Notes under the pieces: generated by a model
The model's database searches: none
What the model saw: the letters and a program-made list of their open reading frames with translations, nothing else
What the model was told of the DNA's origin: nothing
Shown here: positions 31,599 to 41,800 of the stretch, in pieces
Layout: each line of letters opens with the position of its first letter
How positions within the stretch are numbered: position 1 is the stretch's first letter
Program-made: the position numbers and the translations under genes
Source of the DNA: Candidatus Nitrosopumilus sp.
GTDB taxonomy: Archaea > Thermoproteota > Nitrososphaeria > Nitrososphaerales > Nitrosopumilaceae
Direction: 5' to 3'
Assembly: GCF_028278985.1 (NCBI RefSeq)
Contig: NZ_JANQTA010000004.1
Span: 32,334-96,333 of the forward strand
Length of the DNA: 64,000 bases

Positions 31599-32258
31599 CT
31601 ATTCCTGCAAAACCCACTCTGATGAATATTTTAGAAGATTGTTTTTTTCTGCATACATGAAATCATAAACTTCAAGATACTTTGTTTTGTTATCCCACAA
31701 ATCTTCAAAGTCTTTCATTTTTCTTTCTACCCTTGATTTGTCATTCCATGACGTGAAAACATCTACTGATTCAAAATCTCTTGTTTGAGTTGAAAATGAT
31801 TCTCTTGAAGTTCCTGTAAATGCAACAGCTTGATCCTGATCATCTCTGAAAATACCTATTCTTTCTGAAAAAGAATCTGCTACTTGTTCTGAATTGGGTA
31901 TTGCTATCTTCAATTCAATTTGACCGTTATCTACAATATTTTGCAATTTCTGAATCTTTGTATCTTTGATGAACTTACCATCAAATGATTTTGTGTATTT
32001 TTCTGAAAATAATTTTGTAAATAAATTGAGGTCTGTTGTTCGAAATCTGTGACCTGTAATCATTCTTAATTTTGCTTTTCCTTCAGCAAAATTCTCAAAT
32101 GCCATGGCAATCGTGGCTAGAGTTTGAATTGAGAGAAAATCCACACATCTGTCGTATTCAATACATTGACCTAAACATGGAAAGAAAAATTCTGCAACTA
32201 TGTCATTTCTATCTGAACGATATTCTTCTTTCAAATCAATTTCACGTAAGCCCAACAC
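31599..32258 (-). CDS. phospholipase-D-like (PLDc) domain protein, stand-alone
   Basis: Layout like PLDc N-terminal modules of SNF2/type III helicases (FLSIQTLATIAMAFENFAEGKAKLRMITGH...AFTGTSRESFSTQTRDFESVDVFTSW). Confidence 0.65.
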   Translation of the reverse strand: MLGLREIDLKEEYRSDRNDIVAEFFFPCLGQCIEYDRCVDFLSIQTLATIAMAFENFAEGKAKLRMITGHRFRTTDLNLFTKLFSEKYTKSFDGKFIKDTKIQKLQNIVDNGQIELKIAIPNSEQVADSFSERIGIFRDDQDQAVAFTGTSRESFSTQTRDFESVDVFTSWNDKSRVERKMKDFEDLWDNKTKYLEVYDFMYAEKNNLLKYSSEWVLQE

Positions 32259-32368
32259 TAGACAAAAACAAAATTGTTATTTAAAGAAACATTTTGAATG
32301 TCTCTTTTGAATTCTATAGAATTTTTCAAATTAAAGACTGAAATTATCTAATTTCTGATATTTCAATC

Positions 32369-33106
32369 ATGTTTGGAGAAGCATGGGATGACATGTCATC
32401 AGAATACGATGGGAGTGTTGAAAATAACCCTGATCATGTAATTTCAAATTTTATTGAACAAGAAATTCAAATCACCTCTGAAATATGTAAAAAAATTATT
32501 GGTCCTGAAAAAAAATTTACTATAATTGATCTTGGTTCTGGAACTGGTAGAGTTCTATTTGCCTTACAAAAGATTCTTGGTGACTCTGTATCTTATTGTG
32601 GTCTAGATGCTTCAAAACCTATGGTTGAGTTATCTAATATGAAAAAATCTCAATTAGATTTAGATTCAATCTCATTTTTCCATTATGATGTAACTAATCC
32701 TAAAATCGATGAATTGTTTGATGATTCTATTAAAATTGTAATGTGTATGTACAATACTATTGGTGTAATTCCAGCTGAAAAAAGAAAACAATTTTTTGAA
32801 AACATAATGAATCTTGCTGGCAAAGATGGACTTGGCTTAATCTCTGCCTTTAATGGAAATGATTTCTCATTTGTAGCACCAAAAATCTATCATCCTATGA
32901 AAAAAATGGTAAAAAGAATCGATGATGATTCTTTTGACGAAAAAAAAGTTGCATTTAGAAATAGTCTTGGATATTATAGTCAGTGGTTTACTAAAAGCCA
33001 AATCAATGAATTTCTTGGTTCAACTGTTGAGCCCATTCCAATAACTGTGGATGTTGACGGAAATTCAAAGACTATGGGCCATGTTTTTACAAATCGTCAG
33101 CCCTAA
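32369..33106 (+). CDS. class I SAM-dependent methyltransferase
   Basis: IIDLGSGTGRVLFALQK, YCGLDASKPMVELS. Confidence 0.85.
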   Translation: MFGEAWDDMSSEYDGSVENNPDHVISNFIEQEIQITSEICKKIIGPEKKFTIIDLGSGTGRVLFALQKILGDSVSYCGLDASKPMVELSNMKKSQLDLDSISFFHYDVTNPKIDELFDDSIKIVMCMYNTIGVIPAEKRKQFFENIMNLAGKDGLGLISAFNGNDFSFVAPKIYHPMKKMVKRIDDDSFDEKKVAFRNSLGYYSQWFTKSQINEFLGSTVEPIPITVDVDGNSKTMGHVFTNRQP

Positions 33107-33231
33107 TGAAAATAAATTATTACATGCTCCCATCGAGTTTTGTCTAATTGGTTAAACACTCCCTACTTTTCTTTATAAAGAAATTATTGATTTCTACTTT
33201 TTTAATTATTCTAAAGTTTGAACTCTGGACG

Positions 33232-33345
33232 TTATTTTCTAAAGTATTCTTGACCAATATACACAAAACAGAAGTTGGTCTGTGAATCAACAATTTTGTC
33301 CAAAACTGGTTCATGCCTTGCTAGATTTGATTCTACAAATTCTTG
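33232..33345. repeat. dispersed repeat copy 1 (~110 bp)
   Basis: Near-identical to 43511-43620 (CACAAAACAGAAGTTGGTCTGTGAATCAACAATTTTGTCCAAAACTGGTTCAxGCCTTGCTAGAxTTGATTC). Confidence 0.9.
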
Positions 33346-33601
33346 ATATTGGTTTAATCCTTTAAGATTGAAATCCGATATTAGCAAAAAATGATTTTCT
33401 TTTGGTGTGTCGAGCAGCAGTCGTGTTTTGAAAGTGTTTTTGTGTCACATTTAAGGCAAATTTTCTGAACATTAATTCTGCATTCAGGGCATTTGGCAAA
33501 ACTGCATAATTTATTTCCACAACATCTACAAGATTCATCCTTTTATCTAAAATATGACAATGGGTGAATTTTTTTATATCGTTTTATTATCTGATTAAAA
33601 T

Positions 33602-33754
33602 ATGATTTGCACAATTTGTAAAAATAAAATGAGCATATCTGATGGTATGTCTGAATTTGAAGGCAAAAGATGCCACAAGTCATGTAAAGAAAGTTTTGAA
33701 AAAGAGTGGAGAAAAACAAAAGGCTTGGACAGAAATAATCCTTCTAGTATGTAG
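33602..33754 (+). CDS. 50-aa zinc-finger-like micro-protein (MICTICKNKMSISDGMSEFEGKRCHKSCKESFEKEWRKTKGLDRNNPSSM)
   Basis: ATG..TAG below cutoff; CxxC...CHxxC. Confidence 0.6.
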   Translation: MICTICKNKMSISDGMSEFEGKRCHKSCKESFEKEWRKTKGLDRNNPSSM

Positions 33755-33838
33755 ATAAAAAAATGTGAATGCTTTGGAAAAACCTGTGGATTGTAAAGAA
33801 CTTTTGGTCATTTTGAAGTAATTTTTAATCTGTCTGAA

Positions 33839-33956
33839 AACAATAGCTTACGAACAAAGATTCGGACTTCAAAGTCAAGATACAGACATTGGTGTCAGCG
33901 TGTTACTGGATGGCAGAACTGGACAATACCTTCTAAAGTGCTCTCAGAAAGAATAA
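33839..33956 (+). pseudogene. coding remnant ...TIAYEQRFGLQSQDTDIGVSVLLDGRTGQYLLKCSQKE*
   Basis: Protein-like composition without plausible start codon. Confidence 0.35.
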
Positions 33957-34196
33957 TTCTGAATTATTTCCTGAAATCTAAAGTCTGAAGGATTTGCATG
34001 TCCTTTTGTTTAATGCAGGGTCATTTTGTCTACAAAACTAGTTAGAATCTATGACCTGTGACAGTTTTAGAATGTATGTAGTGTCGTTTTTTACGGTCAA
34101 GTCAAAGGTTCTCAAACAATTCAGAATTTATAAACACTGTACAACCCACATTGATGTAATAACAGAATAGGATTTCTAAAACGCAGTGATGATTTT

Positions 34197-34583
34197 TTAC
34201 ATTTCGTTCAACATTTTGTACAGCCGTTCGCTGAGTAACTTTGCATTGTTGTTTACATGTTCAATTTTTTTTAACTGCTCTGGTTCCAAATTTCCAAATT
34301 TTCCTGAAATCAACATATCGGTATATCCTATTATTGGAACTAGTGGGTTTCTGAGCTTATCATTCATATCTGAAATCTCATCTTTTGAAAAGGTTACTTT
34401 TGTCTCGAGTTTTTTTAAAAGCTCTTCTGATATTTCACCTGCAGACTCTAGTTCTTTTATCCTGCTTTCTATTGGATTTTGACTAGTTGAATTCAAATGT
34501 TTTTCCTTTTTCATCATATCTTTTAAAATCATATTGATCTGCTCTAATTCTCGAATCTTGTGGTTTGTATCCTCTGTAGTCAT
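34197..34583 (-). CDS. stand-alone DHp (HisKA-like) domain lacking phospho-His and lacking HATPase domain
   Basis: MNDKLRNPLVPIIGYTDML aligns to ITHELRTPLTPILGNVDYL of upstream kinase; start overlaps kinase stop by 4 nt. Confidence 0.8.
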   Translation of the reverse strand: MTTEDTNHKIRELEQINMILKDMMKKEKHLNSTSQNPIESRIKELESAGEISEELLKKLETKVTFSKDEISDMNDKLRNPLVPIIGYTDMLISGKFGNLEPEQLKKIEHVNNNAKLLSERLYKMLNEM

Positions 34584-36181
34584 CTTGCATCTTCTAGTTT
34601 TTGCGGAATCTGAACATAAAATGTTGCGCCGTGGCCTTTTTGGCTTTCTACCCAAATATTGCCTTTCAACCCGTCTGTGATTGCTTTGCAAATTGATAAT
34701 CCTAATCCGTTTCCGCCGTGTTTTCTTTTGTATGATGTGTCAATTTGATAAAATTTCCTAAACAGGTTTTTTTGGGCTTCTTCGGATATGCCTATCCCAT
34801 TGTCTCTGACTGAAAATATTATGTTTGAGCCTATTTTTTCTGAATCAAGAATAATTTTTCCCTTGTTTTTTTCTACAAAATCACATGCATTTCTTACAAG
34901 ATTTTCAAGTATCTGTTGAACTCGTTGTTTGTCTGACGCGATATCTATGGACTCTGATTTGATCTCAATTGTGATATTCTTATCTGTCATAACGTACTCA
35001 AAGTTTTCCCTTATTTTCTCAAGAATCTTTTTTGCATCAAACTGTGATGTTTTGAATTCTACTTTGTTCATAGAAAGCTTTTCAACATCCAAGAAATCTG
35101 AAATGAGTTTGTTTAGATGCACGGCATTATTTTTGATTGATAATATTGCATTTTTTTGCTCATCAGTGAGATTCTCTGATGCCTTTTTGTTTTGAAGATA
35201 ATCCACGTTTCCTAAGATTGGAGTAAGTGGAGTTCTTAATTCATGTGTAATCATCGCAGAAAATTCGTCTTTCATCTTTTCTACTTTTTTGAGATTCACC
35301 AATTCTTCTTCAGTCTTTATCTTGTCTTCCAATTTAGAATGTGCTGTAATGAGCTTCTCGTAGAGGATATGTCTCTTACTGTACTGTTCACTAATTGATG
35401 TGTATTGTGTGAGAATCAAAACCAAGTAGCCTGTATTTTTTAACATGTGTGCAACCGTGAATGCTGTGTCAAATACATGTGCTGAGTATGATATAGTCAG
35501 CGTTACAAACGTTTCAATCACCAGCAACAACAATATTCCGTTGTAAAATTTGTTGTCTAGCAAATTCAATTTTTTTCTATAAAATAATGCTATTGCGGCT
35601 AGGGATATTCCTGTGGCAATAATCTCATACGGTCTATGAATTGGCAAGTCAATTACAATAAACGGAAATGGCTTTGCAATGGAGATTAAAATTATCACTA
35701 CAGCCAGCAGTGAAACAATAGCTGAATACACTGTTGCCGATTTCTTCAATTCTTTGTCATTATCTGCCAAGTTTCTGGTAAATTTCATGATGCCTATGAA
35801 TAGTATGAGCGCCGTCAGAATTCTTCCTGCAACCCAGGTTTGAGGTATAAAGTATTCCATGACTGAATCCGTAATTGGTCCGTAAATTGTCAAAAAACCG
35901 TGCAGCAAATCAATTGATGCACTTGCCACAAATCCCAGTCCTACAAACATGCTGAATTTGTCTTTGAACGTAACTGCTCTTACAAGACAATAATATGCCA
36001 AGATTACAGCAAGAGTTACTGAAACCATCTCGAAGTAAAAATGATCTGTCTCTGAAACCACCCAAAGATCAGGAATCGATGCAATGTATGCAATTACCAA
36101 CAATACCACTGTGGGAAGTATGGTGTATCTAAAAAAATATGAAAAATTGAATTTCTGTTCAGCAGATTTTGCTTTAGTCAT
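34580..36181 (-). CDS. membrane histidine kinase: MASE3-like N-terminal sensor + HisKA + HATPase_c
   Basis: THELRTPLTPILGN H-box; NLVRNACDFVEKN N-box; DNGIGIS G1; GGNGLGLSI G2. Confidence 0.9.
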   Translation of the reverse strand: MTKAKSAEQKFNFSYFFRYTILPTVVLLVIAYIASIPDLWVVSETDHFYFEMVSVTLAVILAYYCLVRAVTFKDKFSMFVGLGFVASASIDLLHGFLTIYGPITDSVMEYFIPQTWVAGRILTALILFIGIMKFTRNLADNDKELKKSATVYSAIVSLLAVVIILISIAKPFPFIVIDLPIHRPYEIIATGISLAAIALFYRKKLNLLDNKFYNGILLLLVIETFVTLTISYSAHVFDTAFTVAHMLKNTGYLVLILTQYTSISEQYSKRHILYEKLITAHSKLEDKIKTEEELVNLKKVEKMKDEFSAMITHELRTPLTPILGNVDYLQNKKASENLTDEQKNAILSIKNNAVHLNKLISDFLDVEKLSMNKVEFKTSQFDAKKILEKIRENFEYVMTDKNITIEIKSESIDIASDKQRVQQILENLVRNACDFVEKNKGKIILDSEKIGSNIIFSVRDNGIGISEEAQKNLFRKFYQIDTSYKRKHGGNGLGLSICKAITDGLKGNIWVESQKGHGATFYVQIPQKLEDAR

Positions 36182-37269
36182 TTTTCACATATGACCTCGC
36201 TTTTCTTCCTGCCATCGTACAGGGAATGCACGGCATCAACCACACATGGCGAAATGTATGGATATGGGGTAATGATTTCTGGATGCATTAGGTCTTCTGG
36301 TGCAGATGAATGTGCCAATCCAAACACATGGCCTAATTCATGTCTTGAAATTACTTCAAGTTCCTTCAGGCTTATCCTGTCAACATCGTATATTGTAACT
36401 TCTGCTTTGAGAATCTGATTCTTGCTTGTATCTGCAATTACCTTTGTAAATCCTGAAATGCCGTCACCGTGAGCTAAGTTAGTTAGGCGTATGTTGATGT
36501 CACCTGCAATGTAGTTTTTCTCTGATATTATCTCCATGTTGGTGGGTATTGGAAATTTTGTAGGCTCCTTTGATGCCTCTTTTAGTGCCCCCATCCACCC
36601 AATATAGTATTTTGATACATTTCCTTTTGGACCCTTTCGTAATTCACTGTCATCTATCTCGTGAAATTCTTCTGAAAAGATTGTCTCACGAATCACCTCA
36701 AATCGTTCTGGGGTTAGGTGCTGATCATCAATGATGTTGACATAGAGAATTTTTTCATCTGGAATCTGCCATGATATTGCTGTTTCAACAGTGTCTCCTC
36801 TTAGGTTCTCAATCACAAAACTGGATTTTATCATACCTTCGTAGTTGGCAACTTGTTGATCATTTATTGCCAATGTTGTACTTGAAACGATGATTGCAAT
36901 AACAGCCATTGCCACAATTCCCACTGTCTTTTTATGTTGATGGCTTTTCTTGGTATCGATTTCTAAGAGAATTTCTTTTTGTTGTTCCAGTTCCCTTCTA
37001 CTGTGGTTTTTCGATGTTATCTGTTCAAACTTTGTTCTTGTACCGTTGATCTTTTTTATGTTGTATCTGATCTTTTCATTAATTTGCTTTAGAACTATGT
37101 TTTTTTGTTCAGATTCTGCAAGATCATGCACTACTTTGCTAACCTTGCCTCTTAGAATTTCATTTTCCTTTTCTAGTTTCTTTGTCTTTTTTACCAGAAC
37201 TCTCTCTATTTCCTGCAGTATCTCGTTTTTCTGGCAAGTATCACGTTCATTAGGTGTGCTTGTTATCAA
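36178..37269 (-). CDS. membrane-anchored metzincin (matrixin-like) metalloprotease with N-terminal coiled coil
   Basis: HELGHVFGLAH (HExxHxxGxxH) + Met-turn DLMHP; TM VGIVAMAVIAIIVSSTTLAI. Confidence 0.87.
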   Translation of the reverse strand: MITSTPNERDTCQKNEILQEIERVLVKKTKKLEKENEILRGKVSKVVHDLAESEQKNIVLKQINEKIRYNIKKINGTRTKFEQITSKNHSRRELEQQKEILLEIDTKKSHQHKKTVGIVAMAVIAIIVSSTTLAINDQQVANYEGMIKSSFVIENLRGDTVETAISWQIPDEKILYVNIIDDQHLTPERFEVIRETIFSEEFHEIDDSELRKGPKGNVSKYYIGWMGALKEASKEPTKFPIPTNMEIISEKNYIAGDINIRLTNLAHGDGISGFTKVIADTSKNQILKAEVTIYDVDRISLKELEVISRHELGHVFGLAHSSAPEDLMHPEIITPYPYISPCVVDAVHSLYDGRKKSEVICEK

Positions 37270-37288
37270 AAAGTATCCCCCAGATCTA

Positions 37289-37651
37289 TTATCTTAAGAC
37301 CTGTAGCAATTCATTCATCTTGGCAGGTTTTTTTAAACATGCTTTTGTACCTAATGCAAGCATTCTGTCTGTTTCCTCTTGGGAAATTGATGATGCTGTA
37401 AACAAAATTATCTTGTTTGGTTCGACGATTCTTTCATTACATATTGTTTCTAATACTTCCATTCCGGAAAATTCTGGCATTGCCAAATCTAAAATTATTC
37501 TGTCAAAATTTGAATTCCGAACTAATACTAGACCATTTCTGCCATCATTTGAGACTGTAACTCCAATATTCTCCAGTTTAAGATACCTGGAAAGCATATC
37601 TGTTATCTCTGAATTATCATCTATTACTAACACTCTCATTCCCGCAGTCAC
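37289..37651 (-). CDS. CheY-like response regulator (receiver only)
   Basis: VLVIDDN, RIILDLAMPEFSG, ILFTASS, CLKKPAK. Confidence 0.93.
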   Translation of the reverse strand: MTAGMRVLVIDDNSEITDMLSRYLKLENIGVTVSNDGRNGLVLVRNSNFDRIILDLAMPEFSGMEVLETICNERIVEPNKIILFTASSISQEETDRMLALGTKACLKKPAKMNELLQVLR

Positions 37652-37806
37652 CTATTATGAAGATCTTAGTATTTATGATTCTCATACTGCTTTTTCTGAC
37701 AATCTGTATAATAAGATGAACATGTAATAATACGTAATTACATTAATGCACATCCTATTACGGTCATGCTGCCAAGAATACTGCACATTTTGTGATACAT
37801 TTGGGT

Positions 37807-38307
37807 TCACGGATTTGTATCTGTTAGGTTCAAACCTAGCAGAATGTTTGTTCTAGCTTTTTTCAAGTGTTCGATTTGTTTTGGAGGCAATGCTGGAGTT
37901 TCTAAAAGAATTTCAACATGAGTGAGCAAATCTACTATTTGTGCAAATGTCTTTCTTTCCGTGATTTCTTCCTTAGTTGAAATTTTCCTCTCGATTTCAT
38001 TCAGAATTATCATTTTCTGAATTGCCTCTTTTTTCTTAAAGATCTCATCTTTCTTGATGTTCTTGAGATTGAAACTGATTTTTCTGTTAACTTCTTCAAC
38101 AATGTGGCTTATCTGAGATATCTCTTTTCTTTCAAATTTCTTTTTTTCATACATCATATTTTCAAACCTTTCTCTAGGTTTCTTACTCATGCTGGATTGA
38201 AATTGTTTTTTCCTAATTTGGTTCAAATTCATTTGTTTTATTGCCATGTATCTTTGAAAATCATTACTGATGTCTTCAATATCTTGGAAATCTTCCTCCA
38301 TCTTCAC
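37807..38307 (-). CDS. coiled-coil hypothetical protein
   Basis: 166-aa ORF, highly charged, helical. Confidence 0.6.
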   Translation of the reverse strand: MKMEEDFQDIEDISNDFQRYMAIKQMNLNQIRKKQFQSSMSKKPRERFENMMYEKKKFERKEISQISHIVEEVNRKISFNLKNIKKDEIFKKKEAIQKMIILNEIERKISTKEEITERKTFAQIVDLLTHVEILLETPALPPKQIEHLKKARTNILLGLNLTDTNP

Positions 38308-38871
38308 TATTAGTATATTACTAGAAATATTTATTCTTGAATTCCTAAACGAGATACGTCTATTAAAAAATATGTCATAGATGACATGCTGGATATGGAT
38401 ACATCAAAATTGAATATGCAAATGACTGCACAATTCTTCCTTGGATTGCTGAATATTCTTAAATGGAAAAAACTTTGTAACCAAATTTGGTTTGAACCAA
38501 GATTATTATGCATACTTGAGATCTACAGTAGGTGAATCATCTAAATTAGAAAAAATCTTGAATTTGCAGTTACATAAAATTTGTTTTGAGACATCAGAAT
38601 CCCTATGTGAAAACTAATTTTGCACAATTAAGTTAAAAATACTATTCATGATTTGGACAATATTTTCTGACTAATTCTAAATCCCTATTTGTTAAATCAT
38701 GATTGGTTCAAGTCTCTGAGGAATCATTCTGAAAAATTATTTGTATTTTCATTCCAAGTTTTTAGAATGTGATCGGATTTTTTACTTTTGACTAAATACA
38801 GTGTTCATAATCTTGTATGTGTCATATTGATCGCTAACATCTGATCATCTTTAATTATCATAATCAATGCG

Positions 38872-41800
38872 ATGATCCTAGGTATGCATGGTCGTGGATT
38901 ATTGTTAGGGGTGTTGTTTAGTCTTTTGTTAACTGGATTTTCATTTTCACAACAGGCATTTGCTGTTGATAGCGATGCAGATGGACTAGATGATTCTGAT
39001 GAAACTTCAATTTATGCCACTGATCCTTTTGATGATGACACTGATGATGATGGAATACTTGATGGCACAGAAGTTAACATTCATGGCACTGATCCACTAA
39101 ATTCTGATTCAGATGGGGATGGGTTGACTGATGGTGTAGAAGTTGGTCTTGCATCTCCACAAGGTGCTGATTCTGACCCTGGCGTGTTTGTGCCAGATGC
39201 TGACGCTGGTGCAACAACAACTAATCCTCTTTCTACAGACACTGATGGTGGAGGATTGCCTGATGGCGATGAGGATCTAAATGCTAATGGTATTGTAGAT
39301 GCAGGAGAGACTGATCCAAATAACCCTGTAGATGATGTACCTTCAAACATTGCCCCTGTTGTTGATGCAGGTTCTGGAGATACAATTGACGAAGGCGATA
39401 CATTTTCTTACTCAGGTTCATTTGCAGATCCTGATGCAGATTCTTGGACTGCAACTGTAGATTATGGCGATGGTTCTGGAATACAACCGCTTGTCTTAAT
39501 TGGAAAAACATTTGAACTTGATCATGTCTATTCTCAAGACAACAATTCTCTTAATGCAGGGCTTCCATTCGAGGTAAAAGTTTCAGTTGATGATGGATCT
39601 GATATTGTTGTTGAAACAGCTCTTGTAACTGTAAACAATGTGCTTCCTGTAGTAGAACCGATTCCAAATCTTACTATAGATGAAGGCGATTCTATTTCAA
39701 TTCCTGATGTTTCTTTTATTGATCCTGGAAGCGATGTTTGGACTGCAAGTGTGATTTGGGGCGATTCTGATTTTGAAGACCTCGTAATTGATTCTGTTAA
39801 CAAGGAATTTGATCTTAATCATACATTTCTAAGTGATGGCCACTTTATCGTAACAATTACCATTACTGATGGTCCTGGAGTTGACACTGATGGGGATGGA
39901 ATTCCTGATAGCACTACAACCAGTGCAGAGTTTGTTGTTACTGTCAACAATGTCACGCCTACACTTACTCCTGGTACCGATGGCACCATCAATGAGGGAG
40001 ACTTGTTTTCAACTACTGGCTCATTTGTTGATCCTGGAGAAGATCCTTGGGTGGTTTCAGTAGATTTTGGTGACGGAACTGGAACATCAAACGTCGGGTT
40101 TGAATCTGACAAAACGTTCTTGCTTGAACATGTCTATGACAATGATGGGGTCTATGATGTTACTGTAACAGTTGATGATGGCGCCGATTCTGTTTTTGGC
40201 AAATTTAGTGTAACAGTAGACAATGTTGCACCAACAGTTGATGCAGGGAATGATGTGACAATTGACGAAGGTGACTTGTTTTCATCCTTGGGATCTTTTT
40301 CAGATCCTGGAAGTGAAATTCCAACAATAACTGTAGATTATGGAGATGGATCTGGACCACAAGTTGTAGTTCCAAATCCTGACGGCTCAATTGATCTTAG
40401 TCATGTCTATTCTAATGATGGAGTGTATACTGTAATGGTTTCTGCTAATGATGGTTTATCTTCAAGTTCTGATACTGGAACTGTAACTGTTGAAAATGTT
40501 CTTCCAATAGTTGGTGTTGATGACAAAACAGTAGGTGATAATAAGGACTTTACAGCAACCGGTTCCTTTTCAGATCCTGGTAATGACTCTTGGAGTGCAA
40601 CAGTTGATTACGGTGACGGAACAGGAGTGCAACCACTTGCATTAAATCCTGACATGACATTCTCTTTGGCAAATAATTATCTCTCAAATGGTGCATACTC
40701 TGTAACTGTTGCCGTTAGCGATGATGACGGCAGTGGCGTTTCATCATTTGATGTTGGCGTCTTTGTAAGTACATCTGGTCCGGGAAGTGGTCTGGTGTCT
40801 CCACCTGATGTCTTTGCCTCATTTAGTGGTGATGCCACATTTACTACAACTGATCAGGACATCTGGAGTCCTTCAAATGACGGTTCTGCAAGTTGGGACT
40901 TGTTTACTCCTCAGTCATGGGATGAAAGTGATGGTGCAAGTGACTATGTGACTCTGGCCAAAAAGAAATTGGGTGGAGGAATTAGTGCAGGAACAAGCGG
41001 ACACTTGAGCATGTCTGCAGGTACTGAAAACCTTGAGGGAACAGTAGATGTGTATTATCCAGGTGATGTTGAAATTGAACATCTAGATGCAAATACATTC
41101 TTGGCAGGTGAAAGTGTTCCAATTAGTTCTCAATGGACTTTAGATTCTGCAAATGCAAACATTGATTCTTCATCAAAAGGCGACCTTACAATGTTCTTTG
41201 ATATGGGATTGAAGGAATTCATTGATACCGATGTGTGTCTGTTGTTTGGATGTGCTGACTTGTTTGCAATTCCAGACATTGATTTTGACACAGGAAAGAC
41301 TACCATGTTTAGTTTTGATGCTGCTGGAACAACAAATGTTGTTCCAGACTTTGTATCAAACGCATTGATTGGGACTGCCGCAACTTTTGGTCCTGTGTCA
41401 GTAGAGGTTGAGGATGTATCAGTAAAACCTTCAGGAGAAGTTGTTGGGTTTGGTTCCAATACGTTCTCTTCAATGGTAATTGATATTGACAAAGTTTACA
41501 CAAATCTGAAATGTCTAGCAGCTGGAATTCCTCCACTTCCAATAGTCTGTCCATCATTTGGAGCATCTGTTCCAGTTCCAGGAGCAAAATTATCTTATGA
41601 CTTCTTTGATGCAAAGTCTGACATTGACTTTATTGCAAACCAAGAACTTAGATTCAACACTGGAATTCTAACAAAATTAGATTTCAGCAGTCCTGTTGAG
41701 GGAGTGACTGGTTCTGTAGTTGACGTTGACGTTGATGGTTCTGGCCAAGTAACTTCAGTGATTTTCAGCGAAAACAGTGAAATCAACGTTGTGTTTCCAC

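Noticed and set aside
33390-33545. Minus-strand Cys-rich frame (DESCRCCGNKLCSFAKCPECRINVQKICLKCDTKTLSKHDCC)
   Set aside because: Looks like a zinc-ribbon gene but I found no plausible start codon in frame; possibly a pseudogene, insufficient support to call
37254-37727. 157-aa plus-strand ORF
   Set aside because: Antisense to the response regulator, whose conserved motifs are unambiguous on the minus strand
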